Shown piece by piece: positions 25,740 through 31,963 of a stretch of DNA of 36,015 nucleotides. Made by a program: the position numbers and the translations under genes. Every line of letters begins with the position of its first letter. The first letter of the stretch is position 1. The notes below the pieces were generated by a model. The model ran no database searches. It saw only the letters and a program-made list of their open reading frames with translations, and was not told the DNA's origin. Origin of the DNA: Nitrososphaerota archaeon (lineage in GTDB: Archaea; Thermoproteota; Nitrososphaeria; Nitrososphaerales; Nitrosopumilaceae); assembly GCA_029782475.1 (NCBI GenBank), contig JARPSM010000010.1, positions 1 to 36,015 on the forward strand. The letters run 5' to 3'.

Positions 25740-26048
25740 TCAATTTTGAGTGAAGAGTCGATTTACAGGTGATTTACCAAATAATAGTATTGAATCTTCA
25801 ATCAGATAAAGTCGATTTCCTTTAAGGACACCTACAGGAATACCTTCCTTTTTACAATAATTTACAAAATCCACATCTTTTGTTACTACAGTGTAACCAT
25901 GTTTTTTTGCAAATACCGCAATATCCTGATCTTCAATTCCTACTGGAAGTTCAGGGTGGTGGTCTACACAAATTACTTCATATTGTTTTTCAATTTCTGT
26001 CCCACTACTATATTGTAATTGACAATGTACATCAAATAGTAATTTCAT
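25740..26048 (-). CDS. PIN-like (DUF5615-type) putative nuclease
   Basis: A 102-residue protein with the look of the DUF5615/PIN-like fold: an acidic residue in the first strand (MKLLFDVHC), then EDQDIAVFAKKHGYTVVTKD with the conserved DxD..A..  helix and TKDVDF strand, then a C-terminal GVLKGNRLYLIEDS. Such proteins are usually toxin-like RNases. No partner antitoxin gene is adjacent: bioA lies 30 nt upstream on the same strand, and the next downstream gene is unrelated. Probably read through from bioA. The fold call is by pattern only. Confidence 0.6.
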   Translation of the reverse strand: MKLLFDVHCQLQYSSGTEIEKQYEVICVDHHPELPVGIEDQDIAVFAKKHGYTVVTKDVDFVNYCKKEGIPVGVLKGNRLYLIEDSILLFGKSPVNRLFTQN

Positions 26049-26078
26049 AATTAGATTTTACAAGACCTAATAATTAAA

Positions 26079-27392
26079 TTAAAAATTAGAAGAGCAATTC
26101 TGAATAGTTCTAATAGTTCTATTCAGAAGTAAATCTAATTCTTCTTCTGAAATTGCCAAAGGTGGAACGAGCATGACTATATTTCCCAAAGTTCTTAGGT
26201 AGATTCCTTGCTTTTTACCCTCTTCAAAGAATATTTTATTGATTGATTTTTTTGAATTAATGGGAATTTTCTTTGTTTTGTTTGATACTAATTCAATCCC
26301 CATCAACATTCCTTTATGTCTAATATCTCCTACGATATCAATTTCTAAAAGTTCTTGATAGAATTTTTCAAATTTTTTTGATGTTTTTTGAATATTTTTT
26401 ATCAAATGATTCTTTTGATACATTTTTAAATTCTCATTTGCAACCGCGGCAACTATTGGATTTCCTGTGTATGTATGACCATGAAAAAGATGTTTCCAAT
26501 CATTAAATTCACCTAAAAATGAATCATAAATTTTCTTATTTGTCAGTGTTGCAGCCATCGTGAGATAGCCTCCAGTTAACATCTTACCATATGCTACAAT
26601 ATCAGGAATACTTTTTTGTTCTTCATATTGTATCATTGATCCTAACCTTCCAAAGCCCGTTGCAATCTCATCTAAGACAAACAAAACATCATATTTTTTA
26701 CATAATTGACTGATTTTTTTCTGAAATCCTTTTGGATAAATTATCACACCACCAGCAACTTGGGCACCACTTTCCATAACAAAAGCCGCAATATCATTAT
26801 TTTTAGAAAGTCCCTTCTCAATCTTCTCTAAACAATGGTTTTGATAATCTAAAAAAGAAAATCCTTTTGGTACTCTGTATTTGTTGGGTACTGGGAATTG
26901 AATTGTAGAAAATAATTGTTTTTTAAATTTACCAAAAAATTCTGGAACATATCCAACAGACATTGCCCCAAACGTATCTCCATGATATCCATTTTTTACT
27001 GTTACAATCTTTGTTTTTTTCTTCTCTCCAAAATTTTTCCAATATTGCAGAGCTATCTTGATTGCAATTTCCATTGCAGATGAACCATTATCTGAATAAA
27101 ATACCTTGTACATTCTAGGAGATATTTTTACAAGATTATCTGCTAATTTTTCTGCAGGTTCATTTGTAAGATTAAACATTGATGAATGTTGTAGTTTTTT
27201 ACTCTGATTTGTTATAGCATTAATTAATTGGAGATTTGAATGTCCCCAAACATTACACCACATTGATGCAACAGCATCAATCATCTTATTTCCTTTGGAA
27301 TCAATCAACCATATCCCTTTAGCTTTAGCAATTTTATCAAAAGAATTCCATTCTCTCATCTGGGTGTTTGGATGCCAAATAGAACTTTTCAA
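26079..27392 (-). CDS. bioA: adenosylmethionine-8-amino-7-oxononanoate aminotransferase
   Basis: PLP-dependent class III aminotransferase of biotin synthesis, making 7,8-diaminopelargonate from KAPA with SAM as amino donor. It starts MKSSIWHPNTQMREWNSFDK; the WHPNTQ opening is typical of BioA. PLP residues: SDNGSSAME (100-108) binding phosphate, D241-E242 (VLDEIATGFGR) and Schiff-base Lys270 (YGKMLTGG). 437 residues, full length. Other biotin genes are not in this window, so the pathway is split here. The thaumarchaeal 3-hydroxypropionate/4-hydroxybutyrate cycle needs biotin for its acyl-CoA carboxylase, which gives the gene a clear purpose. Confidence 0.93.
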   Translation of the reverse strand: MKSSIWHPNTQMREWNSFDKIAKAKGIWLIDSKGNKMIDAVASMWCNVWGHSNLQLINAITNQSKKLQHSSMFNLTNEPAEKLADNLVKISPRMYKVFYSDNGSSAMEIAIKIALQYWKNFGEKKKTKIVTVKNGYHGDTFGAMSVGYVPEFFGKFKKQLFSTIQFPVPNKYRVPKGFSFLDYQNHCLEKIEKGLSKNNDIAAFVMESGAQVAGGVIIYPKGFQKKISQLCKKYDVLFVLDEIATGFGRLGSMIQYEEQKSIPDIVAYGKMLTGGYLTMAATLTNKKIYDSFLGEFNDWKHLFHGHTYTGNPIVAAVANENLKMYQKNHLIKNIQKTSKKFEKFYQELLEIDIVGDIRHKGMLMGIELVSNKTKKIPINSKKSINKIFFEEGKKQGIYLRTLGNIVMLVPPLAISEEELDLLLNRTIRTIQNCSSNF

Positions 27393-27456
27393 CTAATTCC
27401 ATATAATTTCAGATCTTAATAATTAATCGATGAGGTGTATTGTAAAACTTTTTTGT

Positions 27457-27484
27457 AAATAAAATAAAAAATGGCTTTCGCCAT
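27457..27484 (-). terminator. hairpin plus T-tract terminator of the small membrane peptide transcript
   Basis: On the reverse strand ATGGC-GAAA-GCCAT (27484-27471) forms a 5-bp stem capped by a GNRA tetraloop and is followed at once by TTTTTATTTTATTT. This is the textbook intrinsic terminator form, placed 3 nt after the stop codon of the 25-codon ORF. Bacterial-style hairpin terminators are not required in archaea, where T-tracts suffice, but the fit is striking. Confidence 0.6.
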
Positions 27485-27487
27485 ACT

Positions 27488-27565
27488 CTAAAATAATAAT
27501 TCAATTATTTTATCTAAAATGAGAATTATTATTCCAGAGATTACAGATACTATGATTGAATTCAT
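27488..27565 (-). CDS. 25-residue hydrophobic peptide with a strong Shine-Dalgarno
   Basis: ATG at 27565, TAG at 27490-27488. It encodes MNSIIVSVISGIIILILDKI and then IELLF: a single membrane helix. GAGGAGG (reverse strand, 27580-27574) lies 8 nt before the ATG, the best ribosome-binding site in the window, where most genes appear leaderless or weakly led. A hairpin-T terminator follows directly. Upstream, CCCAA/TTGGG (about 27586-27597) could form a small leader hairpin, and an AT box near 27655-27665 could be the promoter. Function unknown; resembles small membrane peptides or type I toxin-like peptides by shape only. Confidence 0.5.
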   Translation of the reverse strand: MNSIIVSVISGIIILILDKIIELLF

Positions 27566-27580
27566 GTTCTCGTCCTCCTC

Positions 27581-27754
27581 GACTACCCAAATTGGGCAAA
27601 TTCTTAATCAGGCATAACCCGTTACTATTTGATTTACTCAAAGTAGATTCAACACCATTTATTATATTCATATTTTTTATCATAATCTATTTTTGATTTA
27701 TTTTTGATTTGAATTAAGGTTTTAGTTTTTTAATATGTCTCTAACACTAGGCAT
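27581..27754. other. AT-rich intergenic region, leader of the small peptide transcript
   Basis: Part of the long gap between bioA and the zinc-ribbon gene. It holds the imperfect palindrome CCCAAATTGGG, an AT box candidate for the leftward peptide transcript (reverse strand AATATAATAAATGG) and two direct copies of an 11-bp AT-rich unit (TATTTTTGATT, about 27689-27711). No other coding sequence convinces. An alternative rightward 32-codon reading from ATG 27519 lacks a ribosome site and is not supported. Confidence 0.4.
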
Positions 27755-27964
27755 CTAAAGTCGTTTAGGCTCTTTTTCAGGATTATTCAAAAAAATTCTC
27801 AATCTTTTTGAATTCCTAGGTTTTGTTTTTAATTTACTGTGACAACAAGGGCATAAATAACCATCCCATTTTATGAAAATATCACAGGTTTTACAAAAAC
27901 GTGAATCATTACTATCATAATTTCGATTCTTCTTAAATTTAATACATTGTCTTCCGCAATCCAT
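27755..27964 (-). CDS. 69-residue zinc-ribbon protein
   Basis: Starts MDCGRQCIKFKKNRNYDSND. Four cysteines in CKTCDIFIKWDGYLCPCC (CxxC-12-CxC form plus one adjacent) make a zinc ribbon, with two more cysteines at 3 and 7. The basic C-terminus (KTKPRNSKRLRIFLNNPEKE) suggests nucleic-acid contact. Proteins of this type are frequent in Nitrosopumilus genomes, often in many copies; function not known. It starts next to a short antisense reading that I treat as a shadow. Confidence 0.75.
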   Translation of the reverse strand: MDCGRQCIKFKKNRNYDSNDSRFCKTCDIFIKWDGYLCPCCHSKLKTKPRNSKRLRIFLNNPEKEPKRL

Positions 27965-28068
27965 GTCTACAAATTAAAAATAATTTGATATTATTAGAGA
28001 TTTTTGTTACAAACAAGATAAGCGAAGGATCTATAAACAACCGATTTAGCATGTGTGTAAGAGATAAA

Positions 28069-28149
28069 ATGGCAGATAACATTCCAAAATGGTGGCTAGG
28101 CATAGAAGATTTAGAGTCAGATATAGAAGACATTACTCAAAATAACTAA
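28069..28149 (+). CDS. 26-residue acidic small protein, tentative
   Basis: ATG 28069 to TAA 28147-28149, coding MADNIPKWWLGIEDLESDIE and then DITQNN. An in-frame ATG at 28051 would add MCVRDK. CTATAAAC at 28031 is a good TATA box for a transcript starting near 28058-28060, giving a leader of about 10 nt to ATG 28069. The IPKWW opening recalls the IPxWIKNNAKWW surface module, but nothing else matches. Peptides this short are uncertain; the promoter spacing and clean acidic composition are the support. Confidence 0.4.
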   Translation: MADNIPKWWLGIEDLESDIEDITQNN

Positions 28150-28223
28150 GTATTATAAAATTAACAACATAATCTTGAATTTTTAACTCTGTTTGAAATG
28201 ATAAAATTTTTCAAGCAATATCA

Positions 28224-29081
28224 TTGCATTCAAAACTAGTTACAGTTGATGTCAAACCATTTCTCAAATGGCCTGGTGGAAAACGTCAGTTATTATCCCA
28301 ATTAGAGCCAATAATACCATTAGAATTTGACAGATATTTTGAACCGTTTTTGGGGGGAGGCGCCATACTGTTTCATTTACTGTCCAGAAAATCACAACTT
28401 ACTGCAACAGTTTCAGATGTAAATCCTGAATTGATAAATTGTTATAAAATAATTAAATATAATTTAAAAGAATTAATTAAAGAATTAAAAATTCATCAAA
28501 AAAAATACATGAAAAATAGAGAACAATACTATTACAAAATTCGGGATGAATTTGAAAGTAAAGATAAAATTGAAAATGCAGCAAAATTTATTTTTCTCAA
28601 TAAAACGTGTTTTAATGGATTATACCGTGTTAATAAAAGTGGGAAATTCAATGTGCCACGGGGTCGTTATTTATCTCCTAATATTGTAAATGAAGAAAAT
28701 TTAGAAATAATTTCAAAATTATTAAATCGAAACAAAATAACTTTCAAAAGTTCAGATTTTTTCAAATCGTTGGAATCTGTAAAAAATGGAAATTTTGTAT
28801 TTCTGGACCCACCATATTTTCCTAGTTGCAAATCAGTTCACAGTACTCATTATTGGTCAGAGCCATTTGTTTATTCAGAACATGAGCGTCTAAAAGAAGA
28901 AATTGACCGTTTAGATTCCAAAGGAGTCAAAATAATACTCACAAATTCAGATACTCCTGAAACACGAAGGATTTTCAAAGATTACATGAATAATTCAATA
29001 AAAGTGAATGGCGTGCGTGTCATAAGTTCATCAGCTAATACCAGGTCTGACCATAAACAATTGATAATAAAAAATTTCTAA
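28224..29081 (+). CDS. D12-class (Dam-type) DNA adenine-N6 methyltransferase
   Basis: A 285-residue alpha-class m6A methyltransferase. Motif X/entry PFLKWPGGKRQLL (12-24), motif I FEPFLGGGAILF (39-50), FLNKTCFNGLYRVNKSGKFN in the middle, and motif IV DPPY at 195-198 are all intact. This order (SAM motif first, DPPY later) is that of Dam, DpnM and related enzymes, so the target may be GATC or a sequence containing it. It starts with TTG after ATAAAATT about 20 nt upstream. It lies 66 nt before the BglII-like endonuclease in the same direction and is part of the restriction island. Specificity is inferred. Confidence 0.9.
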   Translation: MHSKLVTVDVKPFLKWPGGKRQLLSQLEPIIPLEFDRYFEPFLGGGAILFHLLSRKSQLTATVSDVNPELINCYKIIKYNLKELIKELKIHQKKYMKNREQYYYKIRDEFESKDKIENAAKFIFLNKTCFNGLYRVNKSGKFNVPRGRYLSPNIVNEENLEIISKLLNRNKITFKSSDFFKSLESVKNGNFVFLDPPYFPSCKSVHSTHYWSEPFVYSEHERLKEEIDRLDSKGVKIILTNSDTPETRRIFKDYMNNSIKVNGVRVISSSANTRSDHKQLIIKNF

Positions 29082-29147
29082 GTTCATTATTTTTTATCAA
29101 ATTACTTTGACTCTCTAAATTACATAAAAAAATCAGAGTATTTATTA

Positions 29148-29809
29148 TTGGAATTAAAAATTTCAGATTATAATGATGCTGAGGGTATAATTAAAAATGA
29201 ATTCAGCGAAGAGTGGAAGGAATTTGAAAAAATATTACAAGAGATGCCTTTACATTTACAAGGATCAGACCAAAAAGGAAAAAAAGGCAGTGTAATTTTT
29301 GGTGTAAAAGAAACCAATAGATATCTAAAAGAACATCTAGTTAATGAGAATTGGGAAGTGATGTCTCAATTCCTGCAGAATACAATTCTTTTGGGATTGG
29401 TGTAGATTTTGGTAAAAAAAATATAATTGTAGAAGTGCAATTTTCAAACTATCCATTTGTAATTAATAATATTATCAGATCAGAAGTATTTTGTAAATCA
29501 GAATTAGAATTGATACCAGAATACCCTGTTAAACTATTGATTATAATTACGAAAGCCCATAAATTTCCTGCTTCAAATAGTACATCATACTATGAACAAG
29601 CTAAAGGTCAAATTGATTTTATGTTAGAACATGAAATTATTTCGATGTCCATACGATTGATTGGTTTAACTGTCAGTGATGGTGAGAATGTGGATGCAAT
29701 GTGGACAAACTATTCAGCAGAAAGATATTCTAGGAATGGAACAAACAGTTCGCAGACATTTAAAATAAAAACAATTAATGATGGAATTGCAAAAATTATA
29801 AAAAATTAA
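29148..29809 (+). pseudogene. BglII-family restriction endonuclease, interrupted by one frameshift
   Basis: Homolog of BglII (cuts A/GATCT). From TTG 29148 it reads MELKISDYNDAEGIIKNEFS, collinear with the BglII N-terminus as I recall it, to Trp69. The frame then shifts at the GGG of 29353-29355; the first frame stops at 29405 and the rest continues in the next frame to TAA 29809. Adding one G gives ENWGSDVSIPAEYN and a 220-residue protein, against 223 for BglII. The active site is conserved with exact spacing: D87 x8 E96 x Q98 (VDFGKKNIIVEVQ), matching D84, E93 and Q95. DNA-contact segments FSNYPF and FPASNSTSYYEQA are kept. BglII Asn69 corresponds to Asp72. As written the enzyme is dead unless the shift is a sequencing error or is bypassed. 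Confidence 0.85.
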
Positions 29810-30786
29810 TTTCCATTCATCTTCAATTTACTATTAAACAAAACAGAAATTGCATGCCAGAGTTCTTCTTTATCAAATAGTGTTTTTCCTAAATCAGTAG
29901 TTGCAACAGTTGATGGGACCTTGCTTGTTTGAGCATCAAATGAAAAATCTGCAGAGTTAGATTTAGGATGTTTTGCAAAGTATTGACGAAGTTGCTTTAG
30001 ATTAACAAATTTACCATTTTGTGGTTTGCCAGATAACCTTCGTTTGATTAGAATGTGATATTCAGAATCAATTTCTGCACCTAAATAATGACGTTTTAGG
30101 TCTTTAGCAACAACAGCGGTCGTTCCTGAGCCCATATAGGGATCTAAAACTACATCATTTTTCTTGGTTGTAGACAAAATAATTCGTTTGATTAAAGATT
30201 CAGGGAATTGAGCTGGATGAATGCATTGTTCCTCATGATTATGCTTTACATTTTCAAAAAGCCATACATCCCCAGGATTTTTTCCTAAAGGATTACCAGA
30301 TAATTTTCCTTTGTTTGGGCCTGCCCATTCTTTTTTGTTTGGATATAATTGAGGAATACGGACATTATCCAAGTAAAATCTGTATTTGTCTGGACTTTTT
30401 GTAAACCACAATATTGCTTCATGTCTATCAGTAAATCGTTTTGAAGCTTGTAATCCATGTGCACGCGGCCAAATAATTCTATTTTTTGGAAACATACCTA
30501 ATTTTTGAAAAATAGGAAACATGAGTATGTCAAGTGGATAGTGTCCAGTTTCATCAGTGTATGAACCAACTTCCCAGAAAATTGAGCCACTTGGTTTTAA
30601 CAATCTAGAACATTGTTCCAATACTTTAGTTTGGTAAGCAATGTACAAATCTAATGATTTTCTTTTTTCTTTACCACGTCCAATATTGTATGGTGGAGAA
30701 CTTACTACAAGATCTACTTTAGTATTAATAGATTCTAGAAATTTTAATGTGTCACCCTTGTGGATATAATCTAATTTATCTACCAT
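29806..30786 (-). CDS. beta-class SPPY DNA methyltransferase, probably N4-cytosine (BglII partner)
   Basis: A 326-residue beta-class methyltransferase: catalytic motif IV SPPY at 30-33 near the N-terminus and SAM motif I DPYMGSGTT at 215-223 near the C-terminus. SPPY is the usual motif of m4C enzymes, and M.BglII is an m4C methyltransferase, so this is the natural protector of AGATCT. Motifs look intact. The C-terminal about 70 residues (SADFSFDAQTSKVPSTVATT onward) look like an added domain. It is convergent with the endonuclease, the stop codons sharing TTAA, and follows the nucleotidyltransferase gene by 64 nt on the same strand. Confidence 0.88.
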   Translation of the reverse strand: MVDKLDYIHKGDTLKFLESINTKVDLVVSSPPYNIGRGKEKRKSLDLYIAYQTKVLEQCSRLLKPSGSIFWEVGSYTDETGHYPLDILMFPIFQKLGMFPKNRIIWPRAHGLQASKRFTDRHEAILWFTKSPDKYRFYLDNVRIPQLYPNKKEWAGPNKGKLSGNPLGKNPGDVWLFENVKHNHEEQCIHPAQFPESLIKRIILSTTKKNDVVLDPYMGSGTTAVVAKDLKRHYLGAEIDSEYHILIKRRLSGKPQNGKFVNLKQLRQYFAKHPKSNSADFSFDAQTSKVPSTVATTDLGKTLFDKEELWHAISVLFNSKLKMNGN

Positions 30787-30850
30787 AATGCTAATTCCTT
30801 GAAGAAGATATTACAGAATAAAATGTTTGGGGTATAATATAATTTAGAAA

Positions 30851-31963
30851 TCATGTTGTCTCAATTTGATGAATTAGATATAGACTTGGTAATGGAACAA
30901 CTTTGAATGCTTTGGTATTTAGATGTGTATGTTTTGAAAAAGAATTAATTAATTCTAGACGCTTTGTTCGTTGCTCAATTACATTAAAATCTTGAAATTG
31001 TTTTAAAGATGTTAGATGATTAGCAAATTTATCAATACAGTCAGATTTAGAATAAATTCCATTTATCGTATCCAAAACATTTTTACAAAATAATCTAACT
31101 TTGAAAATATCTTCAATATACTGAGTAACATTATATCCACCAGTATCAAGATATTGACCTTTAAAATCACCATGTTTATTTTTTGAAGTAGATTCTAAAC
31201 TATTGATATTTTGAGGATTAACTAGCGATTCTGTATGTTTCGATATAGATTCAACCACTTCTTTAAATGAAAAACTTTCAGCATGTTTTGAGGATTTGTA
31301 TGTAGAAAAGCTTTCAAATTTTTCATATGGTCTATTAAGGGAATTTTCGATCCAACTATCAAAAAGGCGACCTAAGTCATAGATTTGTTTTGGAGTTCTT
31401 TCAGGAATTTTAATTGTATAGCCAATTGTTCCTATTGCAATCGTGTTTAATTTATCAGCAATTAAAGATCCTACATCAAAAATCTCAATATCTTCTTTAG
31501 TTTTAAAACCTAAAATGTCAATTCCTTTACCAAAAGTTTTTGATTCTAGTTCAGGAATGTTCTCACAAAAAATGTCTAAATTTACATGACCAACTGGACT
31601 GAAATTAGTCTTATGAGTTATATCAAATCTCATCATTGGAAGATTTCCTTCGAAATTTTTATTTTCTACAAATATTATATCATCAGAAGTTAGATTAATT
31701 TGTGAAATCTTCTTTCTTACATCATCAAATGACAAATTTACAAGTATGTCAATATCAACACTTAATCGTCTAATGTTTTGATCCAAATGAAATGGCATAC
31801 TCATTCCTCCTCTAACTTTACAATCCATTAGTTTATTGACATGATGTAAAATTTCAAAATCCATAATGAACTTTTCAATAAATCCTTTATTAGGAAAATG
31901 TTCTTGTTGACTAATCTTTATGATATTATCTTTGTCTAGTTCTTGTTCATATAATAGAGTCAA
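30851..31963 (-). CDS. AbiEii-like nucleotidyltransferase
   Basis: A 370-residue protein with the DUF1814/AbiEii nucleotidyltransferase pattern: VRGGMSM (Gly52-Gly53), RRLSVDIDIL with Ser68, Asp70 and Asp72, a third acid in VNLDIF (Asp130), then DVGSLIADKLNTIA (Lys171) and RTPKQIYDLGRL (Lys192, Asp196). Relatives are toxins of the AbiE and MenT families that modify tRNA or other RNA. The normal partner, an AbiEi winged-helix antitoxin, is absent. Instead the gene starts inside the last codons of the MORC-like ATPase gene (4-nt ATGA overlap), so the two proteins are made together. C-terminal 170 residues are helical and unassigned. Confidence 0.8.
   Translation of the reverse strand: MTLLYEQELDKDNIIKISQQEHFPNKGFIEKFIMDFEILHHVNKLMDCKVRGGMSMPFHLDQNIRRLSVDIDILVNLSFDDVRKKISQINLTSDDIIFVENKNFEGNLPMMRFDITHKTNFSPVGHVNLDIFCENIPELESKTFGKGIDILGFKTKEDIEIFDVGSLIADKLNTIAIGTIGYTIKIPERTPKQIYDLGRLFDSWIENSLNRPYEKFESFSTYKSSKHAESFSFKEVVESISKHTESLVNPQNINSLESTSKNKHGDFKGQYLDTGGYNVTQYIEDIFKVRLFCKNVLDTINGIYSKSDCIDKFANHLTSLKQFQDFNVIEQRTKRLELINSFSKHTHLNTKAFKVVPLPSLYLIHQIETT

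Noticed and set aside
27519-27617. Rightward 32-codon ORF opposite the small membrane peptide
   Set aside because: No ribosome site or promoter, and composition is explained as the complement of the SD-led peptide.
27939-28133. 64-codon reverse-strand ORF overlapping the zinc-ribbon start
   Set aside because: No family features, antisense to the tentative 26-residue ORF and its promoter, and ends inside the zinc-ribbon gene.
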